NCBI GenBank assembly: GCA_039961675.1
Contig: JABRWC010000168.1
Span: 1-12,816 of the forward strand
Direction of reading: 5' to 3'
DNA length: 12,816 nt
DNA from: JABRWC01 sp039961675
GTDB taxonomy: Bacteria; Planctomycetota; Phycisphaerae; UBA1845; Fen-1342
The notes below the pieces were generated by a model. That model did not search any database. It was not told the DNA's origin and saw nothing but the letters and a program-made list of their open reading frames with translations. Every line of letters begins with the position of its first letter. The first letter of the stretch is position 1. Made by a program: the position numbers and the translations under genes. Shown here piece by piece: positions 1-6,422 of this stretch.

Positions 1-80
1 GTCAACTATACTGTGCTCTGAATAATAATTCGACCCGGCTCGCCGCGCGACTGGGTGGAGGCCACGAAGATGCGGCGGCG

Positions 81-1094
81 TCAGTCGCGATACTTGGCAT
101 GGCAGTTCTTGCACGAAGCTCCCACGAGTTTGAATTGAGCGGCGAGCTCGCTTCGGCCTGTTGCGCCGCCGGCCAGCAGATTCTCCAGCCCCTGCGCGCA
201 AACATCCGCCTCCCGCATCATGATCGCCAGATCCGGCGGCTTTCGAGCGACGTAATCCGTATCGGTGAGTTGATGGAATAGAGCGGCCAGGCGACGGGCC
301 TCTGCCGCCGGGACAAGGTCCGGGTGATCCGGTGGTGTCACCCAGCCGGCCAGTTCAATCAGCTTGAGGTGCTCAAAAACCTCGTCGATCTCAACCATGC
401 CCCTGACGTATCCCGATGGCTTCCAAACCGATGGGAAATCGGCGGGGACGCGGTCGATCGCCCCGGGGTCCAGGACCGTCGCGGCGGAAGCACAGGCATA
501 GAGGCCCTTGTAATTCTGAGCCGTACCCGACACCCGCATGCGCTCGGTCGCCTGCTCCGCGGTCATCCATCCCAGGCTTACCGCGACGGTGGCCGCAGCG
601 GCCGCGCTGCGGTGCTTGCCGTGGTGGCAATGGACGTACACCGCCCCGGACCGGATCGCGTCTCGCGTGGCCCGCGTGAGCTGATGCTTGCGCTGCTCGT
701 CAAAGCCGTTGTAACCGATCGGCAAGTGAATGTATTGAATCCCCCGCGCGCGGGCACGTTCGACTTCCGGCTCCGCGCCGTCAACGCTGATGATCGTCTT
801 CACCCCCATTGCCGCAAGCGTTTCGAATCCCTCGTCACCCTCTGGAACGCTGCCCGAAACCAGTCGGTCGTGATAGGCCACCGCGTTTTGGATGCCCGGA
901 TAGTCCCGCGGTTCGCGGTCGGACAATGTGGGAATCGGTAAAGCCGACCGAGTCGCCACGGCAGCGGACCCGGCGCCGGCTATCGACGCCGCAGCGGCTG
1001 CGGACGCCCCGGTGGCAGCCGACTTGCAGGAGGCGCAAGCCAGGACTCCCGCCAAAACGGCGATGTTGTACATGGCACAGACTACTCGTTCCAT
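81..1094 (-). CDS. Exported DUSP-like phosphatase fused to a cytochrome c'-like haem domain
   Basis: 337 residues. The N-terminus (about residues 8-23) is hydrophobic and ends in two cysteines (C20, C23), so it is an export signal and perhaps a lipoprotein signal, although the lipobox (VLAC or CASC) is not ideal. Residues 65-220 resemble dual-specificity/tyrosine phosphatases. The signature loop HCHHGKHRS has the C-X5-R motif (C156, R162), and D132 lies upstream where a general acid could sit. Residues 232-337 look like a helical cytochrome c' domain ending in SCKNCHAKYRD, with the haem-attachment motif CXXCH at C328-H332 just before the C-terminus, as in cytochrome c'. Both domains should act in the periplasm, because c-type haem is attached there. 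The start at 1094 has GGAG 8 nt upstream; the internal ATG at 1073 has none. It is the last gene of the ECF-cupin operon, 48 bp after the cupin. Each domain call is fairly safe; substrate and purpose are unknown. Confidence 0.8.
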   Translation of the reverse strand: MERVVCAMYNIAVLAGVLACASCKSAATGASAAAAASIAGAGSAAVATRSALPIPTLSDREPRDYPGIQNAVAYHDRLVSGSVPEGDEGFETLAAMGVKTIISVDGAEPEVERARARGIQYIHLPIGYNGFDEQRKHQLTRATRDAIRSGAVYVHCHHGKHRSAAAAATVAVSLGWMTAEQATERMRVSGTAQNYKGLYACASAATVLDPGAIDRVPADFPSVWKPSGYVRGMVEIDEVFEHLKLIELAGWVTPPDHPDLVPAAEARRLAALFHQLTDTDYVARKPPDLAIMMREADVCAQGLENLLAGGATGRSELAAQFKLVGASCKNCHAKYRD

Positions 1095-1142
1095 CCGCAG
1101 CGCTCCGAAAGTAGGACGTTCATCGGAGAGTTGCCCGCCACG

Positions 1143-1514
1143 TCAACTTCCGTCTCGCGTCGCCACACACACCCGCGGCGCAACGACAAACACGTACCGC
1201 AGCGGTTCAGACCCCGTGTTCCGCACATTGTGTCGCGTGTTCGGCGGGTTGTACGCGGCCTGGCCAGCGGACAGCCTCGCCGTACCCATGCCTTCCACAT
1301 CGATCTCGCCCGCCCCCGACAGGCAGATGATCATCTCCTCGTGCGATCCCGTCGTGTGCTGCCCGCATTCGGCCCCCGGCGCCAGCGTAACGAGGCCGGA
1401 GCGCATTGCGGGCACTCCCTGCGGCGGGTTCAAGAGCGGAACGTACGCACCAGAATCCGGCAGCGGGATGACAAACGGCCGCCCGCTGAAGGAGGTTTCG
1501 CCGTGGGCACTCAT
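1143..1514 (-). CDS. Small single-domain cupin protein
   Basis: 123 residues, one conserved beta-barrel domain (cupin_2 type). Motif 1 reads GQHTTGSHEEM, so the usual HXH is HXT, and H53, H58 and E59/E60 are the likely metal ligands. Motif 2 reads NPPNTRHNVRN, with H95 followed by N99 as in the canonical H-X3-N. The spacing between the two motifs is typical of short cupins. Such proteins bind a divalent metal and act as small-molecule enzymes or sensors; the substrate cannot be read from the sequence. The start ATG overlaps the stop of the upstream transporter gene as ATGA (1511-1514), so the two are very likely translationally coupled. The C-terminal tail VCVATRDGS lies outside the domain. 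No signal peptide, so it is cytoplasmic. Confidence 0.8.
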   Translation of the reverse strand: MSAHGETSFSGRPFVIPLPDSGAYVPLLNPPQGVPAMRSGLVTLAPGAECGQHTTGSHEEMIICLSGAGEIDVEGMGTARLSAGQAAYNPPNTRHNVRNTGSEPLRYVFVVAPRVCVATRDGS

Positions 1515-2071
1515 GCACGGGCATCCGTAGAAGTTGCATCAGTCTCACGCGAAACCCACCATCGGGCGACATGCGGCAGCATCGCGATCTGCGCGATCGC
1601 GCACGGAATCCCCGGCGCATATGCCGCGACAACGCCGGCAAACGAGCCGACCGCAAGACCGCTGATGGCGAGGGCTACGACGCGCCCGACGAGCAGCGCC
1701 ACCGCGACCGCCAGCCATGCGGACCAACCGAGCTTGCCGCGTAGCCAGCCGGTCGCCAGGCCGTAGACGCCGAGTTCTGTCATCATCACGAAGACGAACG
1801 GCGCCGGCGGCATGCCGCTGGTTGCCAGGCTCGCGAGTGGCGCCAGCAGCCCGACGATCAACCCGGCCACCGGTCCATACGCCAGCCCCGCCAGAATCAC
1901 CGGCCAGTGCATCGGCAGCAGCCAAAGAACTGGTGCGCCCGTCGCGTGGGCCGCGGCCGGCAGCAGAACAGCGGCAGCAATCAGCGCCGCCTGCAACGTG
2001 ACGCCGCGAACACTCAACCAGGGCAGCGTCAGTACAGATCCACCGCGATGAACGATTGCGGCGCTTGTCAT
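1511..2071 (-). CDS. ECF transporter S component (substrate-binding membrane subunit)
   Basis: 186 residues, largely hydrophobic, with about five to six membrane segments: roughly 24-45, 50-72, 74-90, 92-110, 116-138 and 142-165. The stretch LLPMHWPVILAGLAYGP followed by VGLLAPLASLATSGMPP resembles ECF transporter S components of unassigned substrate: a mid-membrane HxPV..AG..GP motif, then a GMPP loop. S components bind a vitamin or related small molecule and work with the EcfA/EcfA'/EcfT energising module. No ATPase or T component is encoded in this window, so it would use a shared module encoded elsewhere. The start is well supported by AAGGAG 8 nt upstream. It is the first gene of the minus-strand operon. 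The family call is good; the substrate is unknown. Confidence 0.75.
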   Translation of the reverse strand: MTSAAIVHRGGSVLTLPWLSVRGVTLQAALIAAAVLLPAAAHATGAPVLWLLPMHWPVILAGLAYGPVAGLIVGLLAPLASLATSGMPPAPFVFVMMTELGVYGLATGWLRGKLGWSAWLAVAVALLVGRVVALAISGLAVGSFAGVVAAYAPGIPCAIAQIAMLPHVARWWVSRETDATSTDARA

Positions 2072-2115
2072 GTCGAGTTCTCCTTCGTCTGAACCGAGTT
2101 TTCACTGAGACTCGG
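2072..2115 (-). promoter_or_regulatory. Leader of the ECF-cupin operon: strong ribosome site and small hairpin
   Basis: Reading the minus strand, AAGGAG (2085-2080) lies 8 nt before the ATG at 2071. Just upstream, 2094-2115 can form a 6-bp stem (CCGAGT/ACTCGG) with a 10-nt loop. The ribosome site is clear. The hairpin is modest and resembles no riboswitch that I recognise, so any regulatory role is speculation. I could not find a convincing promoter further upstream; that DNA runs into the RHS remnant. Confidence 0.5.
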
Positions 2116-2441
2116 GTTCGCGTCGCAGCGATTCGGTCTTGGGCGAACCATTCGAGCTGCCGCTCGCTGTATATTCGCGGCGCGTCCAGAACGTCGCAAC
2201 TACCCCGTTAACATCCGCGTGTGTAACCAGTAGCGGGCCGCGCGGGTCCGCACCCGCCAGACGATGCAGGTCACGACGCCGCTCATCGACGGCGACCTGG
2301 CCAGCGCCCAGACCTGGACCACGATGGACCGCCGCGGGAACTGGTCCGTAAATGACTACACGCTGGATCAGGCGAGCGTGAACGAGACGCACACGCCCAA
2401 CGGCTTGAATGAGCACGAAACGATGGACCCGGACGGCCCCG

Positions 2442-2590
2442 GCGGCCCGCTGGACGCGGTGAGCCTCGTGTACGACGACACCCTTGACATGCGGCGACGG
2501 CGGCACAGGCGCGGCGCTCCGCGACAGCACCCGCAACCTGGCACCGCGTGTCAAGGGCGGGCCGGCAACCGGACGCTCGCCCCGCTCGCG
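2442..2590 (+). repeat. 149-bp direct repeat, left copy
   Basis: This segment aligns without gaps to 5666-5814 at a constant offset of 3224, with 8 mismatches counted by eye. It begins GCGGCCCGCTGGACGCGGTG and contains the palindromic element. It is RHS coding sequence, in the same orientation in both copies. A shorter match, 20 of 22 bases, joins 2215-2236 to 5648-5669, so the original duplication was larger and copy 2 later lost about 206 bp. Confidence 0.9.
2480..2558. repeat. Palindrome-ended miniature element, copy 1 (in frame in RHS)
   Basis: The ends are inverted repeats: ACCCTTGACATGCGG on the left and CCGCGTGTCAAGGGC on the right. The inner 14 pairs match except for one. The body holds a further CGCGG-CGCT-CCGCG hairpin. 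The insert between the RHS residues YDD and (L/R)AGNRT is 78 bp, so the host frame is kept and gains 26 residues (TLDMRRRRH...). It is identical to copy 2 over all 78 bases. No transposase or coding capacity. This resembles a non-autonomous palindromic element. Confidence 0.6.
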
Positions 2591-2677
2591 CCGCGGCGCG
2601 TGACGAGCATCGACCACCTGGCCGGAACCACCGGCGAAGTCAACGAACGGTCGCGAGTCTGGCGACCGACGAGTTAA

Positions 2678-3061
2678 CGCGAAACCCCGGGCCAGAGAGC
2701 GCGTGGGGTTGCTCGTTCTAACGCCGAGGGTTCGCAAGGGTTTACGGATTCGGTCGGACCGGGCTGCGTGGCGAGAGAGCGCCTTTTCGGGCCGCTGCCG
2801 CGCCGGCGGACCTTTCGGGGGCGCCCTTCGATCCCCGCGCTCTCCGTTTCTCTCGTTAACAGCCGACCGTCCAGTTGACGCGCATTGGGCGGTCAGCAGA
2901 ATCGACGGTCGTGGCTGTCTGGCGGAGATGGCAGGACTGAGGCCGTGTGTTCACGCAACTGGGGGCGTTCGCTTGAGTCGAAGACGAGGGCAGTGGCCAG
3001 TAGCACGGCCGGTCGATGATCGCCTGGTCGCTGCGCGCACGGCAGGTATCATCTACGCCTC
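2678..3061. other. Intergenic gap upstream of the chlorophyllase-like gene
   Basis: No gene is visible in these 384 bp. Open frames here lack ribosome sites and resemble no family. One weak sigma70-like pair is present: TTGACG at 2875-2880 and CAGAAT at 2897-2902, spaced 16 bp, about 160 bp before the gene start at 3062. It matches 5 of 6 and 4 of 6 consensus bases and is offered only as a candidate promoter. Confidence 0.3.
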
Positions 3062-4051
3062 ATGAGCCGGATGGGAACTGACATCTCCACCGCGCTGGCA
3101 GCCTTGTTTGTCGGTATTGCCGGCTGCATGCAACCGCCGGGTTGCCCTGAAGCCCCGGGGCGCGCGACAACGATGCCGACGCCTACGGCGGAGCCGCTGT
3201 ACGTCGGCACGGGGGACCCATACTCCGACGGCGCGCTTGCGGTCCGCCGGTGGAACATCCCGGCCTGCGAGCAGGGCAACATCGTGCCGCTGCTGATCCT
3301 GGCGCCGGACACTGCTGGCAACTACCCGGTGGTGGTGTTTCAGCATGGCTTCATGACCCGGAACGAAGCGTACACGGAGCTGTTGAGCCATGTTGCTAGC
3401 CATGGCTTCGTCGTCGTGGCTCCCCAGTTGTATCAACCGGGTCTGGCTGCGCTGCTCGGGCATCCGTCGGCAGCCGAGGAAGCGCTTGCCTCAGCTCAGG
3501 TGCTCAGTTGGGTGTCTGCCGAACTTGGTGCGACCCTGGGATACTCACCAGCGAGCAGTCGCCTCGGTCTTGCCGGACACTCGCGCGGCGGGAAAGTCGC
3601 TTGGCTCGTGCTCGGCGCGGACCCATCGCGGGTACAGGCCGTCGTCGGCGTTGATCCGGTGGACGGCACGGGGGGTCCGCTTGGTAACCAGGCGCGCGTA
3701 GTGCAGGGTCCATTTGCCTTTAGCCTGCCAGTGCTCGTAATCGGCGCCGGACTCGGCGGCAACTGTGCTCCCGCCGGCGACAATCACGAACAGTTTTACG
3801 CGGCGAGTCGGCCGCCGGCGTGGCACATCCTGATCCCGGATGCCGGACACGCCGACATGTTGGACGAGACGACGGCGATCACTGCCAACCGTGTCTGCCC
3901 CGGCGGTTCAAATCGGGCCGTCGTGCGCCGGCTCATCGCGGGCCTGCTGGTCGCGTTCTTCCGCGCCAGTCTCCAGGGCGACTCGGGCGCATACGGCTAC
4001 CTGACCGACGCCGCTACCGCTCCTCTGGAAATCGTCGTCGGCAGCAAGTAA
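3062..4051 (+). CDS. Chlorophyllase-like alpha/beta-hydrolase lipoprotein
   Basis: 329 residues. The N-terminus ends in a clean lipobox, IAGC, with the lipid-accepting C22, so it is a membrane-anchored exported lipoprotein. The rest follows plant chlorophyllases closely. The nucleophile elbow is GHSRGG (S174). Next comes VVGVDPVDGTGG (D198), then LPVLVIGAGLGGNCAPAG, NHEQFY, and the catalytic-His segment DAGHADMLDET (H263). The C-terminal GLLVAFFRASLQGDSGA and TAPLEIV also match that family. An oxyanion strand with FQHGF is at 93-97. Chlorophyllases cleave the phytyl ester of chlorophyll; PET-hydrolase and other esterase relatives share the elbow but not the VDPVDG block. The real substrate here could be another long-chain ester. 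The start has no strong ribosome site; ATG at 3071 is an alternative that also keeps the lipobox. The photolyase gene begins 60 bp downstream, probably co-transcribed. Confidence 0.8.
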   Translation: MSRMGTDISTALAALFVGIAGCMQPPGCPEAPGRATTMPTPTAEPLYVGTGDPYSDGALAVRRWNIPACEQGNIVPLLILAPDTAGNYPVVVFQHGFMTRNEAYTELLSHVASHGFVVVAPQLYQPGLAALLGHPSAAEEALASAQVLSWVSAELGATLGYSPASSRLGLAGHSRGGKVAWLVLGADPSRVQAVVGVDPVDGTGGPLGNQARVVQGPFAFSLPVLVIGAGLGGNCAPAGDNHEQFYAASRPPAWHILIPDAGHADMLDETTAITANRVCPGGSNRAVVRRLIAGLLVAFFRASLQGDSGAYGYLTDAATAPLEIVVGSK

Positions 4052-4111
4052 GTCCGGCCGAAAGCGAGACGGCCTGCCAACCAGGGCACTCGTGTGGTTT
4101 GAGGCGGCACG

Positions 4112-5623
4112 ATGAGACCGTTGGTCTGGTTTCGATCGGACCTGAGGGCGAGCGACAATGCCGCTCTGTCAACCGCGTGCCGCGCTGCTGACCGCGGAGT
4201 CGTCGGCGTCTTCGTGGTCTGCCCGCGTCAGTGGCAGGCTCACGACTGGGCAAACGTGCGCGTGGAGTTCCTGTTGCGCAATCTCGCCAGCCTGTCGAAA
4301 CGCCTCGAGAAGCTACACATCGCGCTGCGGATCATCGAACGACCGACGTTTGCTCAGGTGCCTTCCGGGCTGTTGGCCGTCGCCCGACAGCACCGCTGTG
4401 ACGCCCTGTATTTCAACCGAGAGTACGAGGTGAACGAATCGCGACGCGACGCCGACGTGACCGGGGCATTCGAGCAAGCTGGGCTACGCGTACACCCGTT
4501 CGATGACACCGCGGTCATCCCGCCCGACGCGCTTCGCACTGCGGATGGCCGTTTCTACTCCGTGTTTACCCCGTTCAAACGCAAATGGCTCGCCAGCCTT
4601 GAGGAGGGCGATTATGGCGCGCTTCGCGCGGCGCCGCGCGTGCAGCCTGAACTGGTCTGTCCGCCGGACCCTGTGCCCGAGCATGTTACCGGCTTCGATC
4701 TTGACCTCGGCCTGCGCGACCGATGGCCCGCTGGCGAAGAGTCGGCGTTCAGGCAACTGCGTCGGTTCGTGAACGAGCGCATCCGGAAGTACGACAGCGA
4801 TCGCGACCATCCTGCTTGTGACGGCACGAGCCGTCTTTCTCCCTATCTTGCGCAGGGTGTGCTTTCGCCCCGGCGCTGCCTCGCCGAGGCGGCTGAGGCA
4901 AACGCGGGTCAAGTGGAGCGCGGTCAACGTGGCGTAGAGATGTGGATCTCTGAACTGATCTGGCGCGAGTTCTATCGGCACGTGCTGGTCGGCTTCCCGC
5001 GGGTCAGCATGAACAGGGCGTTCAAGGTCGCGACCGAGCGGCTGCCGTGGCGACGTAACGACGAGCAGTTCCAGGCCTGGTGCGAAGGGCGGACGGGATT
5101 CCCGATCGTTGACGCTGGCATGCGCCAACTGGCCCAGACCGGCTGGATGCACAACCGGCTGCGCATGATCGTCGCGATGTTTTTGAGTAAGGACCTTTTT
5201 ATCGACTGGCGCTGGGGTGAGCGGCATTTCATGAGGCACCTGGTGGACGGTGACTTGGCCAGCAACAACGGAGGCTGGCAATGGTCCGCCTCAACCGGGA
5301 CCGATGCGGTTCCGTACTTCCGAATCTTCAATCCCTGGTCGCAGTCGAGGAGGGTCGACCCGGATGGCGACTTCATCCGCCGCTGGCTTCCCGAGCTTGG
5401 CGGATTAAACCGGCAAGTGTTGCACGATCCGGCGTTGCTGGCGCGTGAGAAGCGCGCCGGTCTCTCCTATCCAAGACCGATTTGTAACCACGCTGAGGCG
5501 AGACGACACGTGCTCGCAGTGTTCGCCGATCTGCCGGTGGTGGACAGCCACGCAGCGTCAGTCGGTGTCGACCCGCCCGCCCCGCGCCACACAGGGCGGC
5601 GTCGCCGCCATGAACGCTTCTGA
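4112..5623 (+). CDS. phrB: Deoxyribodipyrimidine photolyase (class I CPD photolyase)
   Basis: 503 residues against 472 for the E. coli enzyme. It repairs cyclobutane pyrimidine dimers with blue light and FADH-. Residues 1-130 form the antenna domain: WFRSDLRASDNAAL, then NREYEVNE, whose E109 falls at the same number as the E. coli folate-binding glutamate. Residues 200-470 are the FAD domain, with the family block WMHNRLRMIVAMFLSKDL, then DGDLASNNGGWQW and STGTDAVPYFRIFNP. With an offset of 7, the E. coli tryptophan triad W306/W359/W382 maps to W313, W366 and W389, all present. The FAD-contacting asparagine at N385 is also present. The last 30 or so residues (PPAPRHTGRRRRHERF) are an extra basic tail not found in E. 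coli. GAGG lies 8 nt before the ATG. It follows the chlorophyllase-like gene and is followed by RHS debris with no clear terminator. Photolyase rather than a signalling cryptochrome is favoured by the conserved FAD pocket. Confidence 0.95.
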   Translation: MRPLVWFRSDLRASDNAALSTACRAADRGVVGVFVVCPRQWQAHDWANVRVEFLLRNLASLSKRLEKLHIALRIIERPTFAQVPSGLLAVARQHRCDALYFNREYEVNESRRDADVTGAFEQAGLRVHPFDDTAVIPPDALRTADGRFYSVFTPFKRKWLASLEEGDYGALRAAPRVQPELVCPPDPVPEHVTGFDLDLGLRDRWPAGEESAFRQLRRFVNERIRKYDSDRDHPACDGTSRLSPYLAQGVLSPRRCLAEAAEANAGQVERGQRGVEMWISELIWREFYRHVLVGFPRVSMNRAFKVATERLPWRRNDEQFQAWCEGRTGFPIVDAGMRQLAQTGWMHNRLRMIVAMFLSKDLFIDWRWGERHFMRHLVDGDLASNNGGWQWSASTGTDAVPYFRIFNPWSQSRRVDPDGDFIRRWLPELGGLNRQVLHDPALLAREKRAGLSYPRPICNHAEARRHVLAVFADLPVVDSHAASVGVDPPAPRHTGRRRRHERF

Positions 5624-5665
5624 TGCCCCCACCACTCTGCTGACTTGCCGCGTATGTAATCAGTA

Positions 5666-5814
5666 GCGGCCCGCTGGACGCGGTGCGCCTCATATACGAC
5701 GACACCCTTGACATGCGGCGACGGCGGCACAGGCGCGGCGCTCCGCGACAGCACCCGCAACCTGGCACCGCGTGTCAAGGGTTGGCCGGCAACCGGACGC
5801 TCGATCCGTTCGCG
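5666..5814 (+). repeat. 149-bp direct repeat, right copy
   Basis: Partner of 2442-2590, same orientation, about 95% identical by eye count. Three of the 8 mismatches lie left of the palindromic element, five lie at or after its right edge, and none falls in the 78 bp of the element. The two copies bracket the chlorophyllase-like gene and the photolyase gene with 3,075 bp between them. Confidence 0.9.
5704..5782. repeat. Palindrome-ended miniature element, copy 2 (in frame in RHS)
   Basis: The left end ACCCTTGACATGCGG and right end CCGCGTGTCAAGGGT are a 15-bp inverted pair with one mismatch. The 78-bp insertion separates IYDD from LAGNRT without changing frame. Because of the palindromic ends, four of the six reading frames through the element are open and the other two stop at once at TGA. 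An internal CGCGG-CGCT-CCGCG stem would give a branched cruciform or RNA fold. No third copy was found in the window. Confidence 0.6.
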
Positions 5815-6422
5815 TCGTGAGCCGGCGACGCCGAGGGCGGCGCGCCCGATCCCAGCGGGCAGACGTACGAAGACGACGAGGAGAACCGGCTCACCGCGGT
5901 CCGCCACGCGAGCGAGCCGAACCAGCCCCTGCTGCTTGGAATCGTCCACGACGCGCTCGGCCGACGCGTGACGAGCATCGACCACGGCCCGGCACCCCCG
6001 GCGACCCGTGCAACGGCGGCCCGGGCGGCACCGGTCGGCGTGGCGCCGGTCAGGGTAGAGGCGACCGGGGTGGCACGGGCGCTCGCCGGTGACGATCCAG
6101 CACATCTACAGCGAGGCGGCCGCGATCGCCGAGTACCAGTCCTGCGACGGCGGCCAGCGGACGCTGGTGCGGAAGCTCCCGTGGAGCGAGCGCTTCCCCG
6201 AGCCGCCGGCGATGATCACCCACGGCGGGCCGGACGGCGTCGCGGGCGCCACCTTCGGACGCGCCGAATTCATACCTGAGCGGACTCGTGCCGATATACC
6301 GGTGTCTTTCGACCGCGGGCCGACCGCTCGGCGGTTCCGCGCCCAATGTCCGCGCAAAGCCCGCGCGACGCGGATCCCGCAGGCCGGCATCGCCGATGGG
6401 GCCATCGGCCATTGGGGCGGCT

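Larger units (their letters stand above)
2215..2677 (+). pseudogene. RHS-repeat gene remnant, copy 1
   Basis: The open frame over 2264-2677 translates to stretches typical of RHS/YD-repeat proteins: DRRGNW, then NETHTPNGLNEHETMDPDG, then GGPLDAVSLVYDD. After an in-frame 26-residue insertion it resumes with AGNRTL, then VTSIDH. There is no credible start, a TAG lies in frame at 2231, and compared with copy 2 about 144 bp are missing after about 2590 (between the LAPLA and RRVTSIDH segments). The join falls at a short GCTCG match, as expected for deletion between microhomologies. The preserved piece is a small internal part of a protein normally well over 1,000 residues long. It is decayed and presumably not expressed. 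RHS genes often carry toxin tips, but none is left here. Confidence 0.7.
5648..6290 (+). pseudogene. RHS-repeat gene remnant, copy 2 (C-terminal core)
   Basis: Translation gives GPLDAVRLIYDD, the 26-residue inserted element, LAGNRTLDPFAS and a TGA stop at 5818-5820. In the same frame it continues past the stop with PSGQTYEDDEENRLTAVRHA and LLLGIVHDALGRRVTSIDH. A glycine-rich stretch and a frame change follow, then HIYSEAAAIAEYQSCDGGQ and KLPWSERFPEPPAMI in the frame at 6089. These are classic RHS/YD-repeat core motifs in correct order, broken by one stop and at least one frameshift. Homology ends near 6290 without any toxin tip. Relative to copy 1, about 206 bp are missing at the left (2236-2441), with the join at a GCGG microhomology. 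Not expected to make a functional protein. Confidence 0.75.

Noticed and set aside
324..941. Plus-strand 205-codon frame opposite the phosphatase-cytochrome gene.
   Set aside because: Antisense shadow; no motif, and the minus strand carries coherent phosphatase and haem motifs.
2102..2737. Long minus-strand frame (211 codons), echoed by one at 5467-6105 sharing a block of residues.
   Set aside because: Both lie opposite RHS sequence, and the shared residues are just the antisense of the direct repeat. No ribosome site or family resemblance.
4056..4074. GGCCG...CGGCC hairpin between the chlorophyllase-like gene and the photolyase.
   Set aside because: Only a 5-bp stem with no T-run; not enough to call a terminator or to split the two genes into separate units.
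6290..6422. Possible c-di-GMP (GEMM-type) riboswitch before the kinase operon: GCGCAAAGCCCGCG and GGCCGGCATCGCCGATGG recall pieces of that aptamer.
   Set aside because: The upstream conserved half (CACGCACAGGGCAAACC and GAAAG) is not recognisable at the right distance and pairing could not be made to work. A covariance-model search would decide.
6288..6422. Upstream extension of the kinase frame (45 residues from ATG 6288).
   Set aside because: It begins at the edge of RHS debris, has no similarity to sensor kinases and would bury the N-terminal membrane segment.
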